Positions 32,391 through 45,162 of a stretch of DNA of 64,000 bases are shown in pieces (within the stretch, counting starts at the first letter, position 1; the number at the start of each line of letters is the position of its first letter). Origin of the DNA: Ipomoea triloba (lineage: Eukaryota; Streptophyta; Magnoliopsida; Solanales; Convolvulaceae); the NCBI RefSeq assembly GCF_003576645.1, contig NC_044917.1:21278405-21342404 (forward strand), in the 5' to 3' direction. The notes below the pieces were generated by a model. It was not told where the DNA came from and searched no databases. It saw nothing but the letters and a program-made list of their open reading frames with translations. Position numbers and translations under genes: made by a program.

Positions 32391-34172
32391 ATGTTGGCTT
32401 CCGACAGCCAAAACGTCCCAGGTTAGGACTATGATGACGAGGTCGAGGTCGGCTCTTTCACGGTCTCAATGGAGCACTTAACTATTCGGTAGATCGAAGA
32501 TTTTAGAGGGATCAGGTGGAATATTCTCGGGCGGCCGATGCTGAGAATGGTGCGCACTCATCGACCCCACCTCTTGCCAACGAAGAAGTCGAACCATCTG
32601 GGCAAGGGAAGTCACCCCGGGTTGTACATTTTTCACTCTACCTCTCTTTATCTCCCTCATCCGTTGCTCAACTCGCGTCGACCCTCCTGGTCAGACCGAG
32701 ACGCTAGGTCCCTCAGCTCCTCCGGTCAAGTCTTCGAATACCGATCGACCTTTACCGCCTTGAGCCTCCCCAGATGGGAAACAAGTTTTCCAGAATAGTG
32801 AAGGCGTGAAATAACATACCTGCCTTCTTACCTATGCCGAGATCGAGGAGATTTCTTCCCTCCTCTCTAGTCGGGTACTCTTTAGAACCCGCTAATCTTT
32901 AGGGAATGTCATCGACCATACTAGAGATGACTGGTTGAGGATTCACCTGGATTCTCTTAAGGCTCCCCCCGACGTTCCTGTTCTCTGCGTTCCTTCTTGC
33001 CTTCTTAAACCATTACGGGGTTTTGCCCGAGCAAATTACCCCGAACGCGCATCGGATTCTAGCACGCTTCCTGCATATCTGCACTCGGCACGACCTCTTG
33101 TGCACTGTCGAGCCTTTCAATTATCTATTTGCGGTTCGTCTTCTCTCGGTCAAACACGGTGGGGGTTTTCTTATTGTGCAATCACGAGGGCACCACTGCA
33201 GTATTTCAAGCCTCCTAGAAAATAACAAAGGGTGAAAAGACCATATTCTTTCGGTTGAATACAAGTGGAAGCTACTGGTACCTTAGGTCTGGTTGACGCA
33301 ATTTACTAAGCATGTCTACCCGGCCAGAACCCGATTAGAGTTCTATGATTATTTCATCTTTAGAGCTCTCGAAGAGTATGCTGTCGCAAAACTTCAAGTG
33401 CTTGAGTACGATCAGGAAGAGAAGTATGTTCCAAAACCAGCACCAGTCACGATCGCGGTTGCAGCTCCCACCTTGGGTCCGAGCACTAAAGGTTTCGCAT
33501 TCACGCTAACAAGCTTTACATTGAACCTTGCTCAGCTCGCCCCTGCCGCCCCACGCCATCCCCGAGGTAAGATGGCCCTCTAGGCCAAGAAGACCATCGC
33601 CGCCCCTACTGCCCTCACCGAGCAAGCAGTTGTGACTGCTTTACCGCTTGGGGTTGCATAGACCGCAGGCTCGGGTTCTAATCTCCAAATCACCCGAACC
33701 TATACCAAACGCGGCAAGGAGAAGGCCACCGAGTCGGACGTCGAGGAGGTTGCCCCGCTAAAATAGACTAAACGATCGACTGCCCTAAACCCGACCTCGC
33801 TACTGGATGCCCTTCGAGATGGGAGGGGGGCAGACGACCACTCTTCTAGACCGGATCCAGAATATGGTTCTATCCTAGGAGAGCATAATGGAGTGGTCAA
33901 CTGACCAGGTCGGTGAACAAATTGATCATGATATCCTTCAGGTACGTTCCATGTTACTCATTATTACTATCTTCAATATGCATACTTTCCACGGTCGGTC
34001 CGACTCATTCCCAAGAACTTTCTTTTGCAGCTGTCGCAAACGACTATCGATCTCTTCTGCTGAGTGAAAGCCACTGAGAACATCATGCAAAAAGAGGTCG
34101 GCCCACTAAAGAAGGCCATAACTCTCAAGGACGCCCGGATTATGGAGCTCGAGGAGAAGCTCAAGGCCTCTA
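32391..34172 (+). pseudogene. Antisense ORF of the second Tat element, broken
   Basis: MLASDSQNVPG at 32391 parallels MLGLDSENVSG of the first copy but is stopped at once. The gypsy-type transposon domain is readable in pieces: PEQITPNAHRILARFLHICT (33026 on), FNYLFAVRLLSVKHGGGFLI, FTKHVYPARTR (33299) and a coiled-coil tail MELEEKLKA near 34141. Stops and frame changes are frequent. Cut at 34172. Confidence 0.75.
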
Positions 34173-34984
34173 TACCAATCCACAGTGTAGTTGTTCAACA
34201 AATCACTCAACATCCTCAGTTTTCTATTTGAGATGTCGTCAGTCCCAGTCATCTTGTTCTCCACAATTTTGTTGAGGATTTCTACAAAGAACTCGTAGTC
34301 CATCTTCAACGTCTTCTTTTTTCATGGGGAAGGGAACTGAGGTAGGTGTCCCTGGTCCTTGAATCGCTTGCCAGAAATCCTCCTTGCTATATTCGTGGCC
34401 AAAACAATTTGGGTAAAAGTCCTCGTCTTTGACCGGAAAGTTGAACACTGCCCAGATGTCACTGTGAACAATGGGGACATCCACACCATTAACTCTTGAT
34501 CTGATTTTATCCAGTTCAACTTTATTTTCATTCTCAAGGATCCTTGCAATTAGATAAAATTGGGTGGCATCAAATAAATGTTGATATTTGTAACCAAAGG
34601 TTACAAAATTATACAACCCTCCATCTTTGAGGCATTGCATCACCTTTTTACCAAATCCCTTATCCAGAACATACTTGAGGAAGCCATGTACATCTAAGAT
34701 TGAGCTTGCCTTGAGCCTTCAATTCCTTCAAAGGTTGCGATGACTGCATTGTCTACAATGGGTAGTTCTGCCACAGGGGGAATAACAACAGGTGCTTCTT
34801 ATTGCTCGGAGTGATGTGAGCATTCAGAGTGCTCAGAACCACTACTAGATAGGTTGGATTCAGAAGAGGTCACCATTGATGAGTTTTTTAGAAAACTTGA
34901 AGAAGGGGAAATGGTAGGTTTTGAGGGAATATTAGAAGTATGAGAGAAGTGTTGAGAGTGTGAGAGTTGAGGGTAAAATTTCAC
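34173..34984 (-). pseudogene. Post-pol ORF of the copia element, env-like candidate
   Basis: A Ser-rich start (SNLSSSGSEHSECSHHSEQ near 34800-34860) is followed by a stop. Then comes a 134-residue frame (34643-34239) with LYNFVTFGYKYQHLFDATQF and RSRVNGVDVPIVHSDIWAVF. A third frame, MKMDYEFFVEILNKIVENKM, runs into the junction at 34172. The position after pol fits the extra ORF of SIRE elements, sometimes called env-like. I see no signal peptide or membrane segment, so 'env-like' is a positional label. A minus-strand TATA-like TATATAAAG lies just upstream (about 34986-34994). Confidence 0.4.
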
Positions 34985-35599
34985 GCTTTATATGGCGGAT
35001 TTGGGTCGGGTAAAGGTAATATGAGCCCGGGTTTTAGTTAATGGTGTAATGTCAAAAACCATTAATGCCCTTAGCATTTCTGATCCTTAAACAAGACTGT
35101 GGGTATATTTTCGCCACTAAATACGGATGGCATGATTTGGAGAGAGAAATATACCCAAGAAGTGAAAATCTCATTAATGAAGAGAGATAAAAGCATTCGA
35201 GTACTGATGCGAGCATTTAATGCTTGTCCTTTCATATTAGCAAGTGTGTTAGTCCATAGAGCAGTGGAGCATTTTTCATGCTTAAGACTTGTCTTTGAAG
35301 CATGAATAACCACCCTTCGACTTTTTATTGTTCTGGTTACTATGACTCGGCCATGACCACGAATCATTATCCATTCGACCAAAGTCTTGTATTCTCAAGT
35401 AATCTTCCTTTTTTATCAAGTCGTCCCTTCGACTCGGTGTCTGTTGAACTTATCCTCTCGAATTATGGATAAATTGACTAAGTCTTTATAGTTCAATTTT
35501 ATGTAGTCTTCTTAGTGATTTTAAGAGACACGAGACAAGAACCATTAAAACAGTCTTTTATTTTATTAGAAGTGCAACCGGAGGAGTAGATTAGACATC

Positions 35600-36225
35600 A
35601 TTAAGATCCCTTCACTTCTTGCTTTTGTTCTTAAGCTTCTTAGTGTTGGTGGTTGACGGTAAACATGGTCTAACACTCTTCGAGGTTCTAGGGGGAGAGA
35701 CCTCTCTTGCAGTTAGAGCCAAATCCACATGAAAATGAAACCATTCCCTAGTGTCGCTGTTAGTAGCGCGACTTGTGGAAGCATGAGAATAGTATCATGG
35801 CCACTCCAGTTGATACGCTGGCTCGTTCTCGTTCATAGAGGATGGGTGTAACTCCTCTTCCTCTCCTTCAGCATGATCCATCAAGTACCTGCAATAGTCT
35901 TTGTCAAACTCATCACTATTTTGAATGGCAAGGGGTCTTTTCGCTGTCGCTAGGAGCAAGAACATATTTGACGAAGTCCTCACAAGGTGGAGAATCGTCA
36001 TCGCCTGATTGACCTATCTAAATCCAGGATATCTTGCCCTATCTTCATCATCCTCTGAGGATACATCTACGGGAAAGATAGAGGTATCTCCGAGGTAATA
36101 TCCCCCTTGGTGCGCTCTTAGAAGTCTCCTTTTCTCCCTCTCTTTGTTCTCTACAAGTCATCGAGAAAACCTCCTACAGAATTGTTTCCCTGTCACCTTT
36201 CCTTTTCCGAGGTTATCCATGCTAC
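35600..36225 (-). pseudogene. Unidentified frame after pol
   Basis: Minus-strand ATG near 36222 gives MDNLGKGKVTGKQFCRRFSR then a stop. It resumes with acidic segments (DVSSEDDEDRARYP, EFDKDYCRYLMDHAEGEEEE) and ends with a Lys-rich tail near 35610. No domain recognised. It lies between RNase H and the env-like candidate, so is probably part of the SIRE 3' coding region. 34985-35599 otherwise holds only unassigned frames. Confidence 0.35.
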
Positions 36226-36488
36226 CTGCACACAGAGAATAAGTAAAAGATAGATAAAGATTGGTTAGATTTGTGCTTCTCTGCTTCCTCGAATCACTAT
36301 ATTTATAGGCAGATTTGCTAATTCACATGCATTGAAAACCGTCTCTTTGAATGACCATTCAATGTATGTCTGTTCTAATGTGTCCAAAAAATGTCTTGGA
36401 GTTATCAACTCTTTAATGCTTTTAAGGACTCACGTGACTTTGATTTCAGTACTTTGCTAACATATGTATTAAGAGATAACTATTAACT

Positions 36489-37660
36489 TCAAGTCATCTC
36501 TATCATCCACAGCTCATATCGAAGTGATGAAGACCTTCCTTCACTGAGAGGCTTTGTAAGGATATTTGTGAGCTGATCATCTGTGTTGACATACTCCAAC
36601 GAGATGTCTTTCTTCTCAACATGATCACGAATGAAATGATACTTAATATCAATATGCTTCATCCTTGAATGAAGCACTGGATTATGTGTAATGGCTATAG
36701 CACTTGTGTTATCACATTTGATGCTCACTTCTCGTGCTATAACACCATAATCCTTGAGGTGTTGCATCATCCGTAAAATCTGCGCACAACAACTTCCAGC
36801 TACAATATACTCGACCCCATCAGTACTTGTTGCTATAGAATTATGCTTTTTGCTAAACCACGAAACGAGCCTTCCCCCTAGGAACTGGCAAGTCCAAGAG
36901 GTGCTCTTCCGATTAATTTCGCATTCGACAAAGTCTGCATCCGAGTAACCAACTAGCTCGAATGATCCACCCCTCGGGTACCAAAGTCCAACACTTTATG
37001 TTCCCTTGAGGCATCTTACGATCTTCTTTGCAGCACTGAGATTAGTCTCCCTTGGACTTGCTTGAAAACGAGCACATACGCCAACTACAAACGAAATTTC
37101 TAGATGGCTCATTATCAAGTACAATAACGAACCAATAATACCTTAGTATTTGGTTTGATCCACTTCCTTTCCTTCATTATCGATGTCCATTTGAAACAAG
37201 GTGTTGATTGGAATCTTCACTGAGGACTTCCCATCAACTCCAAACTTCTTGATGAGATCCTTAGTATATTTAGCTTAATTAATGCAAATTCCCTCTGGAC
37301 CTTGCTTAACCTTGCATGAGTTTTGAGAACTTCTCACACAAAGATGGATTGTTGCTTCCAAAAATAATATTATCCACATAGATTTGCACCAAGAGAATAT
37401 GATTTCCATCTTTGATTCGAAAGGTTCTTATCCACTTGTCCTTTCGTGAATCCACAATTGATAAGGAAACAAGAGAAGGTGTCATACCAAGCCCTCGGCG
37501 CTTGTTTCAATCCATGCAAGACCTTCTTTAGCTTGTATACTTTATCCATGCCCATTTCTGATTGAAAGCCTGGAGGTTTCTCAACATAAACTTCATTCAC
37601 AATCTTTGGCTTGATCTGTGAAAGAAAACAGGCCATCTTGTATTCACAGATTGATGCACG
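36489..37660 (-). pseudogene. Copia reverse transcriptase and RNase H, broken
   Basis: RT segments KVYKLKKVLHGLKQAPRAWY (about 37545-37490) and YVEKPPGFQSEMG are classic copia RT. Frames shift before the YxDD box region (about 37390-37340). RNase H ends with SIKCDNTSAIAITHNPVLHS then KHIDIKYHFIRDHV, and stops at 36489. The CDN and H-I-D-I-K-Y-H-F motifs are the usual copia RNase H end. Not functional. Confidence 0.88.
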
Positions 37661-37849
37661 AGTCCTTACACCGTCTCTGATGTTTCCAATGACTTGATCT
37701 TGGGGATGGTTGCTTAACCACCTTAGATCTGGTTGAAAAGTCGTAGGAAAAGTTTCTTCATCAACTGCATGAATATTCGGTGTAGGTGCGTCGATATGTA
37801 TCGGCTCGGGTAGATAGACTTGACTTAGTAGGCGAATAGAGAATTCTTC

Positions 37850-38860
37850 CTATTCGGGCTCGACGTCTCGACTCCCTTTGGCTTCGTCCACTATTTGTTC
37901 TACTTCTCCTGAATCCCTGCACAACTCGGGCTGATTCGTTTGAATATATAAACGATATAAGCCCTCAAACACATTCTCAATATCTCGACTGATTGATGAT
38001 TCATCGAACACAACATGGATGGATTCTTCGATAACCATGGTTCTTTTGTTGAGAACACGAAAGGCCTTACTGACAACTGAATATCCCATGAATAGTCCTT
38101 CGTCAGCCCTTTCGTCAAAATCCTTAAGATATGTTTTTCCGCTGTTGTGAATGAAGCACTTGCCACCAAAGATATAAAAGTAGCTCACAACTGGTTTCGT
38201 GCCTTTCCATAGTTCATAGGGTGTAATCCCATGAACTTGTTGATAATGAATCAGTTTTTAGTGTAACATGCTATGTTGACAACTTCGGCCCAAAACCTTT
38301 TAGGCAACCCGGAAAAAGCAATCATCGTCCTTACAGCTTCTTTAAGTGTCTGATTCGTCCTCTCGGCTACTCCATTCTACTATAGAGTCCTCACCATTGA
38401 AAGTTCATAGAGGATTCCATACTGACTATAGAAGTCTTGAATCACTTTGTTGACAAACTCTGTACCCTGATCTAATCTGATCTTGATTATGCTGGTTTTA
38501 TTTTCTGTCTAAAGTTGCCTCAAAAGCTGGGGTAGCATCTTCTCGGTCTCGTTCTTTTTCCTTAAGAACAATGCCCAAGTATACCGAGTGTAGTCATCTA
38601 CTACCACTAGAGTATAGACCACTTAGGCTGACTGGGTCGGTTAGACCAAAAAAATCCATGTGTAATAAACTCAAGGGTCTAGAGTTTGTGTCATAGGATT
38701 TTGACTAGAACGATGACTTGATTTGTTTTCCCTTTTGACAGGCTTCACAAATCTTGTATTTGTTCAAAGTCACATTTGGTAGTCCCTCTACCAAGGCTCC
38801 TTTAACTAGCTTGTTGGCCTTGAAATTCATATGGTTTAGTTTATGATGTCATTCCCAACT
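37850..38860 (-). pseudogene. Copia integrase, broken
   Basis: Readable minus-strand pieces include an ICEACQKGK-like zinc-binding part near 38740, DFFGLTDPVSL near 38650, TRYTW/FLRKKNE-like core text near 38570, and a C-terminal piece, CFIHNSGKTYLKDFDERADEG and LFMGYSVVSKAFRVLNKRT (38170-38060). Stops interrupt it. The order, before RT on the minus strand, is as in Ty1/copia. Confidence 0.8.
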
Positions 38861-39260
38861 CAAGTCATTTTACCTTTAGCTACTAGGTATACATTTGGCC
38901 TTGCTGATTCCCATGCAACAACATACATGTTATTTCTTCTCTTTGCTAAAAGAACTATTTCTCTATTATCTTCACTGACTACACAAAATTTATCCTTAGA
39001 GAATTCCACCTTATAGCCTTTGTCACAAAACTGACTTGTGTTTAACAAGTTGAATCTTAAGCCTTCAACATAAGATACATCTCGAATTATGAGTTTGTTC
39101 TTGTTGATGTCGCCAACACCTTCAAAAACTACTTTAGGATGATCTACGTCTCGGTAGTTGCTCAATTCTGATTTGTTTCCAGTCATATGCCTTAAGCAAC
39201 TGCTATCTATATACCAAATGGTCCTGCTTACTTGCCATCGAAGATTAATTTATCTTAGGT
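38860..39260 (-). pseudogene. Copia protease end and pre-integrase region
   Basis: The frame reads WYIDSSCLRHMTGNK at about 39225-39180. The protease triplet is D-S-S where the family normally has D-S-G. GVGDINKNKLIIRDVSYVEG, then LRFNLLNTSQFCDKGYKVEF, follow as in copia pol. The frame from 39186 to 38860 is open; upstream is broken. Confidence 0.8.
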
Positions 39261-39866
39261 ACCTATACCTTCTTGGGTCTATCCGGGTTAGCAATAAGCT
39301 TAAGCATCCATGTGAACCTAGAGCTTGTTAGGCCCATTCTCGGTCTTCTATAGCCATTAAAGGCTTAATAATCATTCGGGATGCTATAAAATTTTTGAGG
39401 CTTTTTAGGTGTGCATATATCTTTTGAAATTAGGTTGGCACGTTGCTATACACCCTAGAATAGAACGTTTGTCTATGTCTATGATGTCGTTGAAATTGTG
39501 CTTTTGTCATTGGCTCATGGACCATAAACCAGTCCTCATTGGAAGGAAAAAGTCTTCCGACACCTCTCATTGACCTTCTAGATGGTCTTTGAGGTTTAGC
39601 AAACCCATGATTGAAATGACCACTCGTGTAATGTCTCGGCTTACCCTGAGGTCAACCATTGCGTCGCCTCTGTCAATGGTTTCGCCTCTTGTTGTTGTTG
39701 GGATTAACCTTCGATCGGTTATCTCTCCTTAGTTGATCATTTGTGTAGTAACCATTCAAGTTACCATAGCTAGGTATATAATGATTCATGTATCACTCCT
39801 CAGGTTACCATGGGATAAATTTCTTCTCGATGGTTCCAGAAATCGTTATACAATCTTTCCTTTTGG

Positions 39867-41640
39867 TTAGCTTGTTGTTTGTGGTCTCTTTCCCTTTTCA
39901 ACAGTTATCACCGGCTCGGGTTGCAAGGTCTGACCTTGAACGAACATAGACTTTAAACCTCCACTGGTAGAAGGCTCTGAGGGTTTGGTTAGTAGGACTT
40001 GTGCTTGAGTGCTGGAATCATAGCCAAGTCCGGCTCTATTCCTAGATGGTCTTTGATCATCTACCATTTGATCTATTATTTTAGATGAATTTGTAAATGT
40101 TGGTATGACCTTACGCAAGTTTTGATATCGCACTTTTCTTGCTCTACACTCCTCCTTAAGTAAGAGAGTTTGCTTCTCAAACTGACCCATCAAGTTTAGC
40201 ACCTCATTATTTTTTAGCACAATGTTCTTGAGATCTTCTCATTCAGCCAAAACTCAAGCATTCTCTTCTTTCAGTTTAGAATGAGTATTTTTCACAACTT
40301 TGAAGTCCTTCATCAATTTGAAAACAAAATCCATAGGATCTTCATTACAACTAGAATCAAAATCGCATTCAATAGAGGAGTCTTAAGAGTTTACCTCCTC
40401 ATCATTTGCCATGAGGCACATTTCCTCGTCTGATTCTTCTTGACTGTAGATGCATATGATTCCCTTCTCATCTCCTAAGCTTTCCCTTTTTAAGCTTGAA
40501 CTAGAAGTGCATGGCTCAGCTATAGTCATCTCGGTTGACTCTTCAACAGCCAGTGTCTTCCTTCTACGTTCACCTTTCTGGTGACCACCCGAATGATTAG
40601 AACTATGTCCGCTAGTCTCTACTGTAGCATTCCTCGTGTTATTTTGATTGCCAGATCCTTTTGCTTGGTCTTGGTGTTTGCGGATCACTGGGTAGGGCCA
40701 TTCTACCTTGAAGTGACCAGGCTTTCGGCAATTATAACATATCATCTGAGACTCTTCAGGTTCATGAATCCTTGGTTGATTCGTCCTTTCATTGTTCATT
40801 CAGCTAGAAAGACTTGGTGTGACCGAGTTATCATGAGATTGATCTTTCTCATGAATCTTTTGAACTTCTTAATAAACAAGCCAATTTATTCACCAGATAA
40901 AAATTTAGTAGGGTTAGAATTTGACATTGATGATGTGGATGGTTGTTGACTGGTAACTAGTGTCACATTCCTTGTCTCTAATTCTGCTTCGTGCATTGAT
41001 TCGCACTCGAATTCATACGCCTTCAAGTCACTGAAGATTTGCATGGTGTGGGTGACCTTGAGATCTCGATGATCTCTAATGGCTATGACCTTCATTTCCC
41101 ATGACTTGGGAAGGCCTCAGAGAATCTTTAGGTTGATCTCCTTATGTTTTAGCTCTTTGCCAATGTTAGCCACCTCACTCAGCAGCTTTATGTCCTGGTT
41201 TCCATTTTCGTGATGGACTCAATCGCTCCCATCTTGAAGTCCTCGAACTTCTTCATGTTAATGGCCAGCTTATTCTCCTTATCTTGCTCATCTCCTTCGC
41301 CTATGAGCATGAGGGTCTTCCAGATCTCCTTTGCCGTCTTGCATTTTCTCACTTTCAGAAATAGTGTTTCATCAAGAGTCTTGTATGTAGAGAATGTCTC
41401 GTGCAATATTATTCAAATTGCTACGAGTCATTTCTTCAGAATTGTAAGCAGACTTTTCTTTAGCTACGAGTTCAAGTGTTCCTTCTCCTTCTGCTGCTCG
41501 GTTAGCATTAACCTTCAGAATTTGTATGGGACCATTAGTGATAACTTCCCACATTTCATCGTGTATCGTAGAGAGATGTGCCTGCATTCATACCTTCCAA
41601 TCGTCAAACTTCGACAAGTTTAACATAAGATGCCTAGAAT
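39867..41640 (-). pseudogene. Copia gag, broken
   Basis: SKFDDWKV near 41610 is stopped, then MQAHLSTIHDEMWEVITNGP (41587) starts the UBN2-type gag domain. A frameshift near 41400 leads to CKTAKEIWKTLMLIGEGDEQ, then a stop near 41190. LPKSWEMKVIAIRDHRDLKV follows. The zinc knuckle MICYNCRKPGHFKVEW lies at about 40745-40700, with the last Cys changed to Trp. A Ser/Thr-rich acidic tail and a coiled part (40220-39867) follow. Confidence 0.8.
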
Positions 41641-41740
41641 GATGATGATCTATTTTGATATGATCGTGTAAAGTAAAATGGGATTTTTGAAATGAGATCT
41701 CCAGGAAGTACTCGCAGAGTGTTTACTGGTCAAGGAAATT

Positions 41741-41752
41741 GCTCTGATACCA
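41741..41752 (-). promoter_or_regulatory. Primer binding site of the copia element
   Basis: On the minus strand TGGTATCAGAGC lies two bases after the LTR end, complementary to initiator tRNA-Met. Confidence 0.85.
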
Positions 41753-41754
41753 CT

Positions 41755-43155
41755 TGTTGGTCCTGAATAGATAGAGGAGTGAGTCTAGAGGGGTGGGGTG
41801 AATAGACACACTAGCGTTTTGAAATTTTTTTTCACAAACCAATACTCTTTTTCAAGAGAGATGAATAAAGATTTGGTTAGAGTTAGATATGCAGCGGAAA
41901 AACTTGGTATCTTTTAGATTAACTTTACACATTTGATTGTTTACGTAAAATAATATGGTTTGGTAAATGAGATGAGATGCAAGTAGAAAGTAATGCAAAT
42001 AAGTAAAGAGAGAGAGAAAGAGAATTTTTATAGTGGTTCGTTTGTTAACTAAGCCTAGTCCACTCTTCTTCACAACTCGTGAAGGATTGCACTAATTTTT
42101 CCTTTAGTACAAAATTACCACCAAGTCTGCCTCCTTGATCACAAAGCTGGACAGCAAACTTGCACCACAAGTTTTTCAACTCCTCAAGTTTCCTCCGCCG
42201 CTTTCTACTTCACCAAGTAGAGAGTGTTGTCGAAGGAATAGTTTCTTTTTTTCTCCAACTGAAATCTTGGCGAGAATGAATCTGAATGTGTTCATTGAAG
42301 TAACTCAAGATTTCTTTTAGTTCTAGATGCGAGCTTTGAAGCTTTTCTCTCTTCTGAATCACTGATCACTTGCAACTTGTAAACTTAAGCTTTTTGAAAG
42401 CTTGTATAATCTTAGAATGACCAACACCTCCTTCTGAATAGGAAGGGGGTATTTATAGGTGGGAAAATTTGTATGGTTGGAGGGAAGACAAAATTTCAAA
42501 CCACCTTTGACCAGTGAGTATTAACCACTAGGTATTGAGCTCATGTGTGTGTCAATACTTTCTAGCCGTTTTAACCTTAATGCATGCAGACTTTTTGTCT
42601 TATAGTACTACATAAAAGGACATGGCATTTAATGAAAGTTGACTTTGGGATCTATTCCTAGGACTTGGTTTGTCCAAGACAAATCATCCCACACTTGAGG
42701 CTTTGGACAGAGAATGTTTCTAGCTTGTCCAATCGAATCGTGTAACGACTCATGCCTTTGGCGCCTAACTACGAATGATTGACTTTACCATTCGCCCCAT
42801 AACTATTTTAATGATCGTTCTTTATCGTTCGACCTTGATAAACTTCAAGAGGTAGACCCTTCTATAGTTCGGTCTTTTAGCAACCTCTTGGTCTTTTGTC
42901 TTCTGATCTTCATGTCTTCAAGTCTTCAGTCATCCATGATTCGTCCTTGATGTTGAATCTATAAGAGCTATCAACTCGGGTTGAATGAGGTATATATGTC
43001 AAGTTTATGTCCACGAGTTCATGCTGACTATTCTTCTAGTTAATGATTAATCTAATGATTCGTTCAACTTAACAGCTCGACCTGACAGACGAATTTGGGG
43101 GTCTAAACTCCTAAGTTTGGTATCATCAAAATCTAATTGCAAATGGTTTCTAACA
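41755..43155 (-). repeat. 5' LTR of the SIRE-like element, 1.4 kb
   Basis: On the minus strand it runs from TGTTAGAAACC (43155) to CCAACA (41755). It holds a TATA-like CCTATAAATACCCCC at about 42450. It is related to the nested LTR at 16671-18276, sharing the start, the GATGATACCAAA box and CTATTCACCCC near its end. Confidence 0.85.
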
Positions 43156-45162
43156 ATACTTGATCACATGCAAGAACTCAATTTTCTAGCATTTTCATCT
43201 AAGCTTGGGGTCTTCTTTTTATAGAAGATGAGAGTACCAACTTAAAATTTGAATTTGCTTGTTGTCACTTAGCAAGTGGTAGATATCCAAAAGCTGTCAC
43301 GATCCCTTAAAATTCACTGTCAAATCCCTATACTTGTGCAGCTTGAGAATCATAGGGTAAAGACAATTTCCCTATTAGTGTATAAGCACACTTTTGTTTA
43401 GAAGAGTCTCCCTTACTTATCACCATTATATTTTGTCTTATGCATAGACTTATAGGTGTTAGACAAGTTGCATTGTGTCTAACAGCTCTTTTTATTCTTC
43501 CTTGCATGAGTTTTTTTTTTTTTTTTCTGAGAACGATCTTCCATGAAAAGTCTTCATTAAAGCCTCCTTGCAGCTTGGTGATATATACTAGAGCTTGATA
43601 GAACATTTAAGGTATACTTGACTTGATCCCAAAATGTCTTCTTCATGTTCACTTCTACCGATACCTTTCCTTTCGAATGTTTCCTTCTGAATTCATTACT
43701 TCTAAGTCCTTTTCTTCCAAAATCATTCCTTCCGGTTTCTTTCCATCTGAAAGTGTTTCTTTCTAGTAAGATGCGTGTTGATATTGTTTTTCCTTCCAAT
43801 GGAATATAATAAACTTACAGTAAAAGAAAATATATATACTGCCTATATAGCATTATTTTTATCATCAAAATCTATTAACAATTATTTCTAGCACTTATAA
43901 ATTTTAGTGTAGTGGTAATTGAGCACTTGATACTAATTAAACTTATGAGACTAAAAGTAAAATTAATTTTATAAAGTATTTTAAACTACTCTTGATCTAT
44001 TGCTAACATTAGGGTGGAGGAAAATGAGAAATACTTGCCAAAGGTACATTTATTATTAGAGGTTTGATGAGAGTACAAAATTAAGGCTTCATTATATTTG
44101 TTACGGTAACATTGTGAAGGTGAGCTTATATAATTGCATTATGGAATTTCATTAATTCCTTTCTCTAATAATTAACCAATGTAATTTACATGGCCATTAT
44201 TATCACTGCATTTATCATTTTGAGCTTTTAAAAAAAAAAAAAGAATTTCCGAAGGAAACAAACATACTACAAAATTGCTTTATAATTTTAATTAAGGTTC
44301 ATCTAAACTTTTTATTTGAACATTTTGCTTGATTGTTAGACTAGTGGTCAATGGTGGTGATGATAGATTTCAATGTTAAAGACTAACATATTCTACGTAG
44401 TGTATATATTTTAAAAGCTTTTATGGCAGATAAGCTGCTAAGCTATAGGTAATTGCGTATTTATTAGACAAAAGTTATATATACAACCAAAATTTGTCAC
44501 CGAAATATTTCACAATTTGACATGACAATAAAAAATATTTTATTCATTGATTATCATGAATTGACCGATCCCACCTCAAGTTAAGAAATATATATACTCC
44601 GCAAAATTATATATACAACTAAAATTTGTTACCAAAATATTTCACAATTAGACATGACAATAAAAAATATTTTATTCATTGCTTATTATCATGAGTTGAC
44701 CAATCTCACCTCAACTTATAAAAAAAATACTTATATTATCAGATGGTGAAGAATTTCGGCCCTATAACTTAATCAGTTAATCCTATTTATTATCTTAGTT
44801 ATATTTACAATGCTGCTGTATACTAGCCCGCATATGGTATATTATAAAGAAAAACATATTTTAACCTATGTTTGAATTATTGAATCTTTTCTAATAAAAT
44901 ACTCCGCAATAGATATAACTAATTAACTATAGAATAATATAATGCTATTTTTTCTCCCGACTGATTTTACCTTGACAATAGGGCTCTTTTAATTTATTTA
45001 CCACTATAAATAGATTGATCCCACCCACGTTATTAAAAAAAAAAATCTCTTTATTAATCAAATTAGAAAATTGATAATATATTAAAACATACGGAACGAG
45101 ATGAATATTAAGCAGTGAAAACAGAGAAGAATGTAATATCACTTATGACTATATAACAGACT
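43156..45162. other. Gene-free stretch
   Basis: No domain found. 43160-43800 reads like worn LTR sequence (TATA-like TTCTATAAAAAG on minus near 43223, many TTCCTTC motifs). 43800-45162 is AT-rich and contains the tandem duplication listed separately. Confidence 0.5.
44474..44735. repeat. About 132-bp tandem duplication
   Basis: TTATATATACAAC, then AATATTTCACAATT, GACATGACAATAAAAAATAT and CCCACCTCAA occur at about 44476-44580 and again at 44608-44720, with small differences. Confidence 0.85.

Larger units (their letters stand above)
31333..34172 (-). mobile_element. 3' end of a second Tat-lineage element, inverted
   Basis: An LTR (31333-31924) is followed by a plus-strand ORF region homologous to the antisense ORF of the first Tat element. 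In Tat elements that ORF is antisense and next to the 3' LTR, so this piece lies on the minus strand. It ends abruptly at 34172 in the coiled-coil part, where minus-strand copia-type sequence begins. No pol is left. Confidence 0.8.
34173..43155 (-). mobile_element. Truncated SIRE-like Ty1/copia element
   Basis: On the minus strand, in order: 5' LTR (43155-41755), tRNA-Met-type primer site, gag with zinc knuckle, protease, integrase, RT, RNase H, then extra frames. Integrase before RT defines Ty1/copia; the long LTR beginning TGTTAGAAACC with GATTTTGATGATACC, plus coding sequence after pol, fits SIRE/Maximus. The 3' LTR is absent because the element is cut at 34173 by the Tat piece. All frames are broken. 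Confidence 0.88.
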
